The notes under the pieces are model-generated. The model did not search any database. It saw only the letters and a program-made list of their open reading frames with translations, and was not told the origin of the DNA. A stretch of 64,000 bases of DNA from the NCBI RefSeq assembly GCF_903819335.1, contig NZ_CAIJDE010000058.1, forward strand, positions 62,001-126,000. The letters run 5' to 3'. The DNA is from Flavobacterium panici. GTDB lineage: Bacteria > Bacteroidota > Bacteroidia > Flavobacteriales > Flavobacteriaceae. Of the stretch, positions 9,046 through 18,090 are shown piece after piece (the stretch's first letter is position 1; every line of letters starts with the position of its first letter). The position numbers and the translations under genes are program-made.

Positions 9046-9148
9046 TTTCATTTCGACGTAAGGAGAAATCGCACAAGTAATTCCGTATAGAATGTCGCCA
9101 ATCTTTGTCGAGTTTCGAGTGCGATTTCTCGTTCCTCGAAATGACAAA
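9046..9148. repeat. REPIN/MITE-like palindromic element, copy 2
   Basis: Same family as 5197-5298 but in opposite orientation. Arms are at about 9049-9074 and 9119-9143, ending in CTCGAAATGACAAA. The reverse complement of the centre reads ACTCGACAAAGATT...CGGAATTACT, as in copy 1. The left arm has diverged (CGACGTAAGGAGAAATC). Confidence 0.8.
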
Positions 9149-9154
9149 AAATAA

Positions 9155-9198
9155 AAATCCCAAATTTCAAATCTATTACAATTTGGAATTTGGGATTT
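9155..9198. terminator. Bidirectional terminator-like hairpin between DCC gene and ettA
   Basis: AAATCCCAAATTTCAAAT (9155-9172) pairs with 9181-9198 with one mismatch and is flanked by A/T runs. It is 23 bp beyond the ettA stop codon and lies between two convergent genes. Confidence 0.55.
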
Positions 9199-9220
9199 AA
9201 AAATTTGAAAATTATTAAAA

Positions 9221-10912
9221 CTATCTAATCAATTTTCTATATTTCAAACGTTTAGGAGTTAAATCACCACCAAGACGTTTCTTTTTGTTTTCTTCATAAT
9301 CAGAGAAACTTCCTTCGAAGAAATATACTTCAGAGTCACCTTCAAAAGCTAGAATGTGTGTACAGATTCTGTCTAAGAACCATCTGTCGTGAGAAATAAT
9401 TACTGCACAACCTGCGAAATTCTCTAAACCTTCTTCAAGTGCACGAAGTGTGTTAACATCTAAGTCATTCGTAGGCTCATCCAGTAAAAGTACGTTTCCT
9501 TCTTCTTTCAAAGTCATTGCTAAGTGTAAACGGTTACGCTCTCCACCTGAAAGCATTGATACTTTTTTGTTTTGCTCGCCGCCGCCAAAATTGAAACGAG
9601 ATAAGTAAGCTCTTGAATTTACTTGCTTCCCTCCCATCATAATCAATTCCTGACCATCAGCAAAGTTTTCCCAAATAGATTTATTCGGATCAATGTTAGA
9701 GTGTGACTGATCTACGTAAGCGATTTTTACAGTTTCTCCAACTGAAAATTCTCCGCTGTCAGTAGCTTGCTCTCCCATGATCATTTTGAAAATGGTAGAT
9801 TTACCTGCACCGTTTGGTCCAATAATTCCAACAATACCAGCTTGTGGCAAAGTAAAGTTCAAATTATCATATAATAATTTTTCACCAAAAGCTTTGGCAA
9901 CATTTTTAGCTTCAATAACATTTGTACCTAAACGAGGACCATTCGGAATATAGATCTCCAAGTTTTCGTCCAATTGTTTTTGGTCTTCATTTAATAATTT
10001 ATCGTAATTCTGTAAACGTGCTTTTTGTTTTGTCTGACGTCCTTTTGCTCCTTGACGCACCCATTCCAACTCACGCTCTAAAGTTTTTCTACGTTTAGAA
10101 GCTACTTTTTCTTCCTGAGCCATACGGTTTGATTTTTGGTCTAACCAAGAAGAATAATTTCCTTTCCATGGAATACCTTCTCCTCGATCTAACTCAAGAA
10201 TCCAACCAGCAACATTATCAAGGAAATATCTATCGTGCGTTACCGCAATTACAGTTCCTGCATATTGTGCTAAGTGCTGCTCTAACCAAAGTACAGATTC
10301 AGCATCAAGGTGGTTGGTAGGCTCATCCAGTAATAATACATCTGGCTGTTGTAATAACAAACGACATAAAGCTACACGACGACGCTCACCTCCAGAAAGG
10401 TTTTTAATAGGCGTATCACCTTCCGGCGTACGCAAAGCATCCATTGCGATTTCTAATTTTGTATCGATTTCCCATGCACCTAGAGCATCTATTTTGTCTT
10501 GCAAAGCTGCTTGGCGATCCATTAATTTATCCATTTTATCTGGATCTGAGTAGTTCTCTTCAAGACCAAATAAATCATTAATTTGATTGTATTCTTCTAA
10601 AACTGCCATAGTTTCAGCAGCTCCTTCACGAACAATTTCGATAACCGTTTTAGAATCATCAAGAATTGGCTCCTGCTCTAAATAACCTACAGTATAACCT
10701 GGCTGAAAAACCACATCTCCCTGATAATTTTTATCAACTCCTGCAATAATTTTTAAAAGAGAAGATTTTCCAGAACCGTTAAGACCCAAAATACCAATTT
10801 TAGCTCCGTAAAAGAAACTTAAATAAATGTTTTTAAGTACTGGTTTGTCTGCTCCCTGATAGGTTTTACTCAATTTTTGCATTGAGAAAATTACTTTCTT
10901 ATCGTCTGACAT
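9221..10912 (-). CDS. ettA: Energy-dependent translational throttle protein EttA (ABC-F)
   Basis: 563 residues with two ABC modules and no membrane segments, as in ABC-F proteins. The first has Walker A GLNGSGKSS and signature LSGGERRRVALCRLL followed by LLLDEPTNHLD; the second has GPNGAGKSTIFKM and LSGGERNRLHLAM followed by LLLDEPTNDLD. The charged linker between them (about 245-325, rich in R/K/Q) contacts the ribosome. EttA binds the E site and gates the first elongation step according to ATP/ADP ratio. Length and sequence style match EttA rather than Uup or the antibiotic-resistance ABC-Fs. Confidence 0.93.
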   Translation of the reverse strand: MSDDKKVIFSMQKLSKTYQGADKPVLKNIYLSFFYGAKIGILGLNGSGKSSLLKIIAGVDKNYQGDVVFQPGYTVGYLEQEPILDDSKTVIEIVREGAAETMAVLEEYNQINDLFGLEENYSDPDKMDKLMDRQAALQDKIDALGAWEIDTKLEIAMDALRTPEGDTPIKNLSGGERRRVALCRLLLQQPDVLLLDEPTNHLDAESVLWLEQHLAQYAGTVIAVTHDRYFLDNVAGWILELDRGEGIPWKGNYSSWLDQKSNRMAQEEKVASKRRKTLERELEWVRQGAKGRQTKQKARLQNYDKLLNEDQKQLDENLEIYIPNGPRLGTNVIEAKNVAKAFGEKLLYDNLNFTLPQAGIVGIIGPNGAGKSTIFKMIMGEQATDSGEFSVGETVKIAYVDQSHSNIDPNKSIWENFADGQELIMMGGKQVNSRAYLSRFNFGGGEQNKKVSMLSGGERNRLHLAMTLKEEGNVLLLDEPTNDLDVNTLRALEEGLENFAGCAVIISHDRWFLDRICTHILAFEGDSEVYFFEGSFSDYEENKKKRLGGDLTPKRLKYRKLIR

Positions 10913-10993
10913 TCTATTTATTTTTTATTTTGATTAATTATTTTTTTATTGAATTTATATTGCAATTGATTTTTGCAATTGATATCGAAAAGA

Positions 10994-11176
10994 TTAAACT
11001 CTACCTTTTAAAGCGTTAAAAACCCAGGCATTAGCAAAAAAACCAACACCTGCCGCCGCAAATCCCCAGCCAGAAACATCGCTATATCTAAAAGCGCCAA
11101 GACCTATAAGCAACAATCCCATAAGTACCATTATAAAAGTAGCCCATCCTAAAACGGTATTTTTATTCATTCCCAT
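10994..11176 (-). CDS. Small membrane protein, CAL67264 family
   Basis: 60 residues with two hydrophobic segments (about 8-26 and 32-50): FIMVLMGLLLIGLGAF and GWGFAAAGVGFFANAWVFNA. It matches what I recall of the Bacteroidota-restricted CAL67264 membrane protein family. It lies 81 bp upstream of ettA on the same strand and 67 bp after holA. Function unknown. Confidence 0.75.
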   Translation of the reverse strand: MGMNKNTVLGWATFIMVLMGLLLIGLGAFRYSDVSGWGFAAAGVGFFANAWVFNALKGRV

Positions 11177-11243
11177 AATTGTGTAATTATTATTTTTAAG
11201 TAGTAAAATTTTTAGAAAGGCAAATATCGTGAATTTTCACGGC

Positions 11244-12248
11244 TTAATTAAATATTTTATACAGCATTTCTTTTAACAAATCTGATTGTGGTAAAGCGTT
11301 GGCTCCTACCCCTTTACTTTTTACATCAATATCTCTTAACGCTCCAACAATCTGACTGACTTTTCGCATTGGATAATTTTTTACAGCCAAATCGTATTCT
11401 TTTAAAAAATACGGATTTACCCCAATTGCTGCTGCCACGTTCTTTGGATTTTTATCTTTAAGTCCGTGGTATTTTAAAAGCTGTACAAAAAATCCAAAAA
11501 CTAAACCGGTTGTCATTACCAGCGGGTATTCCTTTGGATTATGAGCAAAATTTTCGGCTATCTTATAAGCTTTCAACTGATTACGTTCGCCAATTGCTTT
11601 TCGAAGTTCAAATACATTATAGTCTTTACTAAAACCAATATTTTCCTCAATATGCTGCGGCGTAATGATTGTACCCTGCGGTAAAATTATCTGCAGTTTT
11701 TCTAATTCGTTATTTATTTTACTTAAATCAGTTCCCAAAAATTCAACAAGCATAGCATTTGCTTTTGGATCGATTGTATATTTTTTTCCAGCCAAAACTC
11801 GTTTAATCCAATCTCCAACCTGATTTTCGTATAGTTTTTTACTTTCGTAAACAATTCCTTTTTGCGCTAAAAGTTTGGTTACTTTTTTTCGTTTATCGAG
11901 CGTTTTATATTTATAACAAAAAACCAAAACTGTAGATGGCATCGGATTATCAACATACGATTCGATCTTATCAATTGTTCTGGATAAATCCTGTGCTTCT
12001 TTTACAATAACAACCTGACGATCAGCCATCATAGGATAACGTTTCGCTGTTGAAACAATATCTTCAATAGAAACATCTCTTCCGTATAAAACCGTTTGGT
12101 TAAATCCTTTTTCTTCTTCGGCCAGTACATTTTGCTCAATGTATTCAGACAATTTATCTATATAATAAGGTTCTTCGCCCATTAAAAAATAAATAGGTTT
12201 TATATCTCCTGCCTTGATATCATTGACAATTTTTACAACTTCGTCCAT
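11244..12248 (-). CDS. holA: DNA polymerase III subunit delta
   Basis: 334 residues, usual for delta. IYFLMGEEPYYIDKL at residues 19-33 is the pseudo-Walker region, and LLVEFLGTDLSKINNELEKL-like text (starting MLVEFLGTDLS) and the FELRKAIGERN block near residue 215 are typical of the family. HolA opens the sliding clamp within the clamp-loader complex. It is divergent from the HsdR_N protein; the shared 96-bp upstream region contains a TTCAGGTTTCAGGTT inverted repeat. Confidence 0.92.
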   Translation of the reverse strand: MDEVVKIVNDIKAGDIKPIYFLMGEEPYYIDKLSEYIEQNVLAEEEKGFNQTVLYGRDVSIEDIVSTAKRYPMMADRQVVIVKEAQDLSRTIDKIESYVDNPMPSTVLVFCYKYKTLDKRKKVTKLLAQKGIVYESKKLYENQVGDWIKRVLAGKKYTIDPKANAMLVEFLGTDLSKINNELEKLQIILPQGTIITPQHIEENIGFSKDYNVFELRKAIGERNQLKAYKIAENFAHNPKEYPLVMTTGLVFGFFVQLLKYHGLKDKNPKNVAAAIGVNPYFLKEYDLAVKNYPMRKVSQIVGALRDIDVKSKGVGANALPQSDLLKEMLYKIFN

Positions 12249-12269
12249 TCAAATATTTTTGTTTCAAAT

Positions 12270-12323
12270 TTCAGGTTTCAGGTTCACGTTCCAAAACTTG
12301 AAACTTTAAACCTGAAACCTGAA
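12270..12323. repeat. Inverted repeat of the TTCAGGTTTCAGG family
   Basis: TTCAGGTTTCAGGTT (12270-12284) is exactly complementary to 12309-12323. It occupies the divergent promoter region of holA and the HsdR_N gene. Related direct copies occur near 43545-43572. Its location between two starts argues against a terminator. Confidence 0.7.
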
Positions 12324-12332
12324 ACTATTTTA

Positions 12333-12340
12333 TATTTTTG
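12333..12340 (+). promoter_or_regulatory. -7 promoter element abutting the start codon
   Basis: TATTTTTG matches TAnnTTTG and ends 4 bases before the ATG at 12345. If used, transcription would start at or within a base or two of the initiation codon, giving a leaderless mRNA. Confidence 0.45.
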
Positions 12341-12344
12341 CTTT

Positions 12345-12797
12345 ATGTTAAAACTAAATTTCCCTACATATACTTTCCGATTCAAAAATAGCGAAAATAA
12401 AGTGTCTATTTTTGATGAAATCAGGAAAAAATTTATCATTCTTACTCCAGAAGAATGGGTTCGTCAGCATGTTGTTCATTATTTAATTAATGAAAAAAAA
12501 TACCCAAAATCGCTTATCAATGTAGAGAAAGTTTTAACTGTCAACGGATTACGAAAAAGATATGACGTTGTGGTTTTTAATTCTGATGGTTCTATACATA
12601 TATTAGTAGAGTGCAAAGCGCCTGAAGTTAAAATATCACAAGCAACTTTTGATCAAATTGCCCGTTATAACATGACCATGAAGGCACGGTTTTTGAATGT
12701 CACGAATGGGTTAAGTCATTTTTATTGTCAAATGGACTTTGAAAATGAAAAATATCAGTTTTTACAAAACTTACCAGATTACCATATTAATAAATAA
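12345..12797 (+). CDS. HsdR N-terminal-like (PD-(D/E)xK) protein
   Basis: 150 residues. The block ending in KRYDVVVF, followed by ILVECKAP, forms the D...ExK nuclease core of the type I restriction HsdR N-terminal domain (HSDR_N_2), preceded by EEWVRQHVVHYLI. There is no helicase domain and no restriction partner nearby; this stand-alone form is widespread next to holA and a GT2 gene in Flavobacteriia (recalled). It is therefore more likely a housekeeping nuclease-fold protein of unknown role than a restriction system. The next gene begins 12 bp after its stop. Confidence 0.8.
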   Translation: MLKLNFPTYTFRFKNSENKVSIFDEIRKKFIILTPEEWVRQHVVHYLINEKKYPKSLINVEKVLTVNGLRKRYDVVVFNSDGSIHILVECKAPEVKISQATFDQIARYNMTMKARFLNVTNGLSHFYCQMDFENEKYQFLQNLPDYHINK

Positions 12798-12809
12798 AAT
12801 AAAACACTT

Positions 12810-13829
12810 TTGGATAAAATAGCAGTTGTCATTTTAAATTGGAACGGAGTTAAATTGTTAGAACAATTTTTACCATCTGTTTTACAATATTCAGAAGAAG
12901 CTACTATTTATGTGGCTGATAATGCATCAACAGATACTTCTGTAAATTTTGTTAGAGAAAACTATCCATCAATAAAAATTATTCAAAATAGCGGAAATCA
13001 TGGCTTTGCAAAAGGTTATAATGATGCACTTCAAAGTGTAGATGCTGAAATCTATGCTTTAGTTAATTCTGATATTGAAGTAACTGAAAATTGGTTAAAA
13101 CCTATTATTGAAACTTTCGATAAAGAAAAAGAAACCGCTATTATTCAGCCAAAAATCCTGGATTTTAAAAACAAAGAATATTTTGAATATGCCGGAGCAG
13201 CGGGCGGATTTATTGACAAATACGGTTTTCCGTTTTGTCGAGGCCGAATTTTTGATACTGTCGAAAAAGACAACGGTCAATATGATGACAGCTGTAAACT
13301 TTTTTGGGCATCGGGCGCTTGTTTCTTTATCAGAAAAGAAGTCTACCATGCTTTAGGAGGCTTTGATGAAGCTTTTTTTGCGCATCAGGAAGAAATTGAT
13401 TTATGCTGGCGTGCTGCAAATGAAGGACATACAATAAAATACAATTCAGAATCAGTTGTTTATCATGTTGGAGGAGCAACTTTACAACAGGGAAATCCTA
13501 AAAAAACGTATTTAAACTTTAGGAATTCATTGTTAATGCTTGTTAAAAACCTGCCTAAAAAAGGATTGTTCTTTGTAATTTTCTTTCGAATGGTTTTAGA
13601 TGGAATTGCGGGTATCCGTTTTCTTACACAAGGAAAGTTTGGGCATACTTTTGCAATTTTAAAGGCGCATTTTTCATTTTATTGCCTATCTTTAAAATAT
13701 CTAAACAAACGAAAAGATTTTCAAATACAGCAATACTATACCGTAAAAAGTATCGTTTTCCTTTATTATATAAAGAAATTAGAGGTTTTTAAAGAAATCT
13801 TTAACAGTAATCAAAATATTAAAAACTAA
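12810..13829 (+). CDS. Glycosyltransferase family 2
   Basis: 339 residues. AVVILNWNGVKLLEQFLPSV opens the GT-A fold; VADNASTD, VNSDIEV (DxD-like) and FFAHQEEIDLCWRA (acceptor-site ED motif) follow. This resembles rhamnosyl-type GT2 enzymes (GT2_RfbF-like). The likely start is TTG at 12810, because the conserved strand begins three codons later and no ATG precedes it. The C-terminal 90 residues contain hydrophobic stretches, suggesting membrane association. Donor and acceptor are not predictable. Co-directional with the gene before and the OmpA gene after. Confidence 0.88.
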   Translation: MDKIAVVILNWNGVKLLEQFLPSVLQYSEEATIYVADNASTDTSVNFVRENYPSIKIIQNSGNHGFAKGYNDALQSVDAEIYALVNSDIEVTENWLKPIIETFDKEKETAIIQPKILDFKNKEYFEYAGAAGGFIDKYGFPFCRGRIFDTVEKDNGQYDDSCKLFWASGACFFIRKEVYHALGGFDEAFFAHQEEIDLCWRAANEGHTIKYNSESVVYHVGGATLQQGNPKKTYLNFRNSLLMLVKNLPKKGLFFVIFFRMVLDGIAGIRFLTQGKFGHTFAILKAHFSFYCLSLKYLNKRKDFQIQQYYTVKSIVFLYYIKKLEVFKEIFNSNQNIKN

Positions 13830-13863
13830 ATTTGTAATCAACGTTTAATTAAATATAATACCT

Positions 13864-14697
13864 ATGAGAAAAATAGTTATCGCACTATCAGTATTAATGG
13901 CCTTAACTTCGTGTGTATCTAAAAAGCAATATGCTGCATTAGAGGCTAAGCAAAAAGAGACACAAGATTTATTAAACTCTTGCACAGTTAAATTAAATTC
14001 TTGTCTGGAAGAAAAAGCAGGATTAGCAGCAACAGCTGAAAGCTATAAACAACACAATCAAGATTTAATCAACAGCTCTAAAGATTTAACAGTTTTAACT
14101 ACTAAAGGTGCAGAAAACTTAGAAAAATCGCTAGAAAGCTTAAAAGAGAAAGATTTAAAAATATCTAGACTTCAAGATGCTCTTACAAAAAAAGACAGTG
14201 TAACATTAGCATTAGTTACAAGTTTAAAAGGTGCAGTTGGAATCAACGATCCGGATATCGAAATCAATGTTGAAAAAGGAGTTGTATTTATCTCTATTGC
14301 TGATAAATTATTATTCAAAAGCGGAAGCTATGAAGTAAGTGATAAAGCAAAATCAGTTTTAGCTAAAGTTGCAAAAGTGGTAAATGACAAACCTGATTTT
14401 GAGTGTATGGTTGAAGGACATACTGACGATGTTCCTTACAAAAGCAACGGAGTTTTGCTAGACAACTGGGATTTAAGTGTTAAACGTTCTACTTCTATCG
14501 TTCGTGTCTTGACAAATGACTTAAATGTTAACCCTGCAAAATTAATTGCTGCTGGTAGAAGTTCATACGTTCCATTAGTTGCAAACGATTCTCCAGAGAA
14601 CAAAGCTCGTAACAGAAGAACTCGTATTGTTGTTATGCCTAAAATTGATCAATTCTACGATATGATCGAGAAAGAAATGAAAAAACAGGCAAAATAA
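13864..14697 (+). CDS. OmpA-family lipoprotein with coiled coil
   Basis: 277 residues. A lipoprotein signal with lipobox ALTSC places Cys at residue 17. Residues about 25-110 form a coiled coil; the C-terminal 120 residues are an OmpA-like peptidoglycan-binding domain with GHTDDVPYKS and LIAAGRSSYVPLVAND, and RNRRTRIVV (Arg contacting diaminopimelate). It would anchor the outer membrane to peptidoglycan. A strong palindromic terminator follows at 14732. Confidence 0.9.
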   Translation: MRKIVIALSVLMALTSCVSKKQYAALEAKQKETQDLLNSCTVKLNSCLEEKAGLAATAESYKQHNQDLINSSKDLTVLTTKGAENLEKSLESLKEKDLKISRLQDALTKKDSVTLALVTSLKGAVGINDPDIEINVEKGVVFISIADKLLFKSGSYEVSDKAKSVLAKVAKVVNDKPDFECMVEGHTDDVPYKSNGVLLDNWDLSVKRSTSIVRVLTNDLNVNPAKLIAAGRSSYVPLVANDSPENKARNRRTRIVVMPKIDQFYDMIEKEMKKQAK

Positions 14698-14731
14698 TTT
14701 TTAAAGTAACATATACTTTATATACAGAAAA

Positions 14732-14758
14732 GGCTGGTCAATTGACCAGCCTTTTTTT
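14732..14758 (+). terminator. Rho-independent terminator after the OmpA gene
   Basis: GGCTGGTCAATTGACCAGCC (14732-14751) is a perfect palindrome followed by a T tract. It is 34 bp downstream of the OmpA stop codon. Confidence 0.88.
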
Positions 14759-14887
14759 GTACCCTTAATTTTTTTTAACAACCAATTAAAATAAATTAAG
14801 ACAACATTGCTTTTATTAACTAACTAAATTTTAACTATACTAAAGTTAGGTATAATTTTTTAAGTTTTATGCAATTTAAGTTTTTTT

Positions 14888-15508
14888 TTACAAAATATCA
14901 ATATCACCTTTTCCTTCCCTTACAATAACCGGCTCATGTTCTGATAAATCTATAATGGTTGACGGAATATTATCTCCATAACCACCGTCAATTACCATAT
15001 CAACCAGATTCTGCCATTTTTCAAAAATTAATTCAGGATCAGTAGTATATTCAATTACATCATCTTCATCACGAATCGAAGTCGAAACAATTGGATTCCC
15101 TAACTGGCGAACAATTTCTAAAACAATATTATTATCGGGAACACGAATACCAACAGTAGTTTTCTTTTTAAACTCTTTTGGCAGATTATTATTTCCCGGC
15201 AAAATAAATGTATAAGGCCCAGGCAATGCTCTTTTTAATATTTTAAAAGTCGATGTATCGATCTGGCGCACGTAATCTGAAAGATTACTTAAATCATGAC
15301 AAATGAAAGAGAAGTTTGCTTTCTCTAATTTAACTCCTTTTATTTTCGCTACTTTTTCTAATGCCCTCGAATTGGTAATATCACAGCCTAAACCGTAAAC
15401 AGTATCTGTTGGATAAATTACCAAACCACCATTTTGAAGCACTTTTACAACCTTTGCAATTGCAGCTTCACTGGGTTTATCTGGATATATTTTTATGAAT
15501 TCTGCCAT
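14888..15508 (-). CDS. tsaC: L-threonylcarbamoyladenylate synthase (Sua5/YrdC/TsaC)
   Basis: 206 residues from the ATG at 15508 (MAEFIKIYPD). An upstream in-frame extension to 15643 reads through a REP-like palindrome and is not credible. GGLVIYPTDTVYGLGCD and the later VSTSIR are the YrdC ATP/threonine-binding motifs. It makes threonylcarbamoyl-AMP from threonine, bicarbonate and ATP for t6A in tRNA, upstream of TsaE (3 kb). The long C-terminal Sua5 domain is absent, as in TsaC-like forms. Confidence 0.88.
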   Translation of the reverse strand: MAEFIKIYPDKPSEAAIAKVVKVLQNGGLVIYPTDTVYGLGCDITNSRALEKVAKIKGVKLEKANFSFICHDLSNLSDYVRQIDTSTFKILKRALPGPYTFILPGNNNLPKEFKKKTTVGIRVPDNNIVLEIVRQLGNPIVSTSIRDEDDVIEYTTDPELIFEKWQNLVDMVIDGGYGDNIPSTIIDLSEHEPVIVREGKGDIDIL

Positions 15509-15551
15509 TTTTGTTTTTTGTTTAAAGTTTTTTGTTGTTTCAAGTTTCATG

Positions 15552-15622
15552 TTTGTCAGGCTGAGCGAAGTCGAAGCCCACGTCCAATTAGAGCGCCCTT
15601 CGACTTCGTTCAGGGTGACAAA
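15552..15622. repeat. REP-like inverted repeat (GAGCGAAGTCGAAG type)
   Basis: Imperfect arms at about 15552-15577 and 15597-15622 with TGAGCGAAGTCGAAG on the left and CTTCGACTTCGTTCAGGG on the right, ends TTTGTCA / TGACAAA. A single half-copy (TCCTGAGCGAAGTCGAAG) is at 31285-31302. This motif is common between genes of Bacteroidota. It lies between the tsaC start and the helicase stop. Confidence 0.7.
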
Positions 15623-15649
15623 TATTTTCAAAATTTGAAACAAATATTC

Positions 15650-17986
15650 TTATCCTACAACATCTAATTTAGCAAATCTTAATAGAAGTTTTTTAATTCC
15701 TCCTACTTCAAATTTAATTTCGGCTTTTTTATCAGCTCCAACTCCTTCTAAATTAATCACTTCTCCTTTTCCGAAACGTTCGTGCATTACGACATTTCCA
15801 ATTGTTAGTTTACTGTCAAATAAATTAGTATTAGAACTCTCCGGCGCATTTCCAGATACAGGTTTCAATTTACGAATGTTTAAATCCGGTTTCGGGTTAT
15901 TATCTGTAATATGTTTTGGCGGCGTTCCACCTACTGGTTTTGCTAATCGCAATTTTGATTTATCAATGTCTCCAAAAATATCACCATCGATTGGTGATTT
16001 ATAACGATAATTACTTTCTGACGGAGTTAGATATTCTAGAAACTGCCCGTCAATTTCTTCAATAAAACGAGAGGGCTCACTATCTGTCAATTTCCCCCAG
16101 CGGTAACGAGATTGCGCGTAAGTCAAATATGCCTGATGTTCTGCACGCGTTAGCGCTACATAAAACAAACGACGCTCTTCTTCCAATTCACTTCTCGTAC
16201 TCATACTCATCGCACTCGGAAACAAATCTTCTTCCATACCAACCACAAAAACATGAGGAAATTCCAATCCTTTTGCTAAGTGAATCGTCATCAGCGCCAC
16301 ACGATCTTCATCATTGGTATCTTTATCCAAATCTGTTGCCAAAGCCACATCTTCCATAAATTCAGAAAGTGCACCTCTAGCTCCGTCAATTTCTCTTTGT
16401 CCTTCTGTAAAGTCCTTAATACCGTTTAAAAGTTCTTCGATATTTTGGATTTTTGCCATTCCTTCCGGAGTTGCATCTTTCTTCAATTCCTGAACCAGAC
16501 CGGTTTTCTTTGCAACGTGATCTGTAATATAAAAAGCATCCTGATTCTGATCAATAACCTGAAAACTCTGAATCATCGTTACAAAATCTTTCAATTTGTT
16601 TTTAGTTCCAGCGTTTAATTTAAGATCAATTTTATCGATGTTCACCATTACTTCCCAAATCGAACGTTTGTAATGATTTGCAGCAATAGTTAATTTTTCT
16701 ACGGTTGTATCTCCAATTCCACGTGCCGGATAATTGATTACACGAATCAAAGCTTCTTCATCTTTCGGATTCAGAACCAAACGCAAATAACATAAAACGT
16801 CTTTAATTTCCTTACGTTGGTAGAAAGATAATCCACCATAAATTCTATACGGAATATCACGTTTTCTCAACGCATCCTCCATTGCACGCGATTGAGCATT
16901 AGTACGATACAAAATTGCAAAAGCTCCATTATGCAATTGATTCTGCATTTTCTGTTCAAAAATCGTACTGGCTACAAAACGACCTTCTTCGGCATCTGTC
17001 AAACTTCGGTGGACTTTAATTCTTGGACCAAAATCATTTGCAGTCCAAACTACTTTATCCAGTTTAGTTTTGTTGTGCTCCATAACCGTATTTGCCGCTT
17101 CCACAATATTTCGGGTTGAACGGTAATTCTGCTCTAAACGATACATTACTACACCATCGTAATCCTTTTGGAAATTCAAAATATTATTGATATTCGCTCC
17201 ACGGAAAGCATAAATACTCTGTGCATCATCTCCAACCACACAAATATTCTGAAATCTGTCTGACAAAGCTCTAACAATCAAATATTGAGAGTGGTTTGTA
17301 TCCTGGTACTCATCAACCAAAATATAACGGAAACGATCCTGATATTTTGCTAAAACCTCTGGAAAACGAGTCAGTAACTCATTTGTCTTCAGAAGCAAAT
17401 CATCAAAATCCATTGCGCCAGCCTTAAAACAACGTTCTACATACTGCTGGTAAATTTCTCCCAATCTCGGTCTTTTTGCCATTGCATCAGCTTCGACTAA
17501 TTCCGGATTATTGAAATAGGCTTTTACTGTAATTAAGCTGTTTTTATAACTGGATATACGTCCTAAAATCTGTTTTGGTTTATAAATATCACGATCGAGC
17601 TGCATTTCTTTAATAATTGAAGAAATAAGTCTGGCCGAATCCTGGGAATCGTAAATTGTAAAATTAGACGGATAACCTAAATGATCTGATTCTGAACGAA
17701 GAATACGGGCAAATATCGAGTGAAAAGTTCCCATCCAAAGGTTTTTAGCCTCAGATGCTCCCACAATATCCGAAATCCTGTGCTTCATTTCACGGGCTGC
17801 CTTATTGGTAAAAGTCAGCGACAAAATGTTGAAAGCATCAACACCCTGAGCCATCAAATAAGCAATTCTAATTGTTAAAACACGGGTTTTCCCCGAACCT
17901 GCACCAGCAATAATAATCATTGGCCCGTCTTTTTGTAAAACAGGCGCTCTCTGTGCTTCGTTTAGCTGGTCAATATATTTCTGCAT
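15650..17986 (-). CDS. uvrD: UvrD/PcrA-type superfamily 1 DNA helicase
   Basis: 778 residues from ATG 17986 (MQKYIDQLNEAQRAPV); a longer in-frame extension to 18163 is judged non-coding because family members begin here. The Q motif LNEAQRAPV, Walker A GAGSGKTRVL, motif II LVDEYQDTN, motif III GDDAQSIYAFRGA and motif VI ALTRAEHQAYL are all intact. A C-terminal Tudor-like tail binds RNA polymerase in homologues. It acts in nucleotide-excision and replication-conflict repair. Whether to call it UvrD or PcrA is a naming matter. Confidence 0.93.
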   Translation of the reverse strand: MQKYIDQLNEAQRAPVLQKDGPMIIIAGAGSGKTRVLTIRIAYLMAQGVDAFNILSLTFTNKAAREMKHRISDIVGASEAKNLWMGTFHSIFARILRSESDHLGYPSNFTIYDSQDSARLISSIIKEMQLDRDIYKPKQILGRISSYKNSLITVKAYFNNPELVEADAMAKRPRLGEIYQQYVERCFKAGAMDFDDLLLKTNELLTRFPEVLAKYQDRFRYILVDEYQDTNHSQYLIVRALSDRFQNICVVGDDAQSIYAFRGANINNILNFQKDYDGVVMYRLEQNYRSTRNIVEAANTVMEHNKTKLDKVVWTANDFGPRIKVHRSLTDAEEGRFVASTIFEQKMQNQLHNGAFAILYRTNAQSRAMEDALRKRDIPYRIYGGLSFYQRKEIKDVLCYLRLVLNPKDEEALIRVINYPARGIGDTTVEKLTIAANHYKRSIWEVMVNIDKIDLKLNAGTKNKLKDFVTMIQSFQVIDQNQDAFYITDHVAKKTGLVQELKKDATPEGMAKIQNIEELLNGIKDFTEGQREIDGARGALSEFMEDVALATDLDKDTNDEDRVALMTIHLAKGLEFPHVFVVGMEEDLFPSAMSMSTRSELEEERRLFYVALTRAEHQAYLTYAQSRYRWGKLTDSEPSRFIEEIDGQFLEYLTPSESNYRYKSPIDGDIFGDIDKSKLRLAKPVGGTPPKHITDNNPKPDLNIRKLKPVSGNAPESSNTNLFDSKLTIGNVVMHERFGKGEVINLEGVGADKKAEIKFEVGGIKKLLLRFAKLDVVG

Positions 17987-18048
17987 GTAATTTTTCTCCT
18001 TTATGCAAAAATAAGAATTAAAAAAGAAAGTTCCTAAGATACAAATGA

Positions 18049-18090
18049 AAGGTTCTGAGATACTAAGATTCTGAGATGCTAAGTTTTTTT
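18049..18090. repeat. Left copy of CTGAGATGCTAAG repeat flanking the toxin-antitoxin pair
   Basis: Tandem degenerate units GGTTCTGAGATACTAAGA and TTCTGAGATGCTAAGTTT. It is inverted relative to the copy at 18911-18946; over the inner 30 bases the two agree with two mismatches. Another copy lies at 31325-31362 near recG. Confidence 0.7.

Noticed and set aside
12345..12797. Type I restriction-modification system
   Set aside because: Only an HsdR N-terminal-like domain is present; no helicase, specificity or methyltransferase genes are nearby.
15509..15643. 45-residue N-terminal extension of the TsaC protein
   Set aside because: It is translation of a REP-like palindrome and AT-rich repeat; the conserved protein starts at MAEFIKIYPD.
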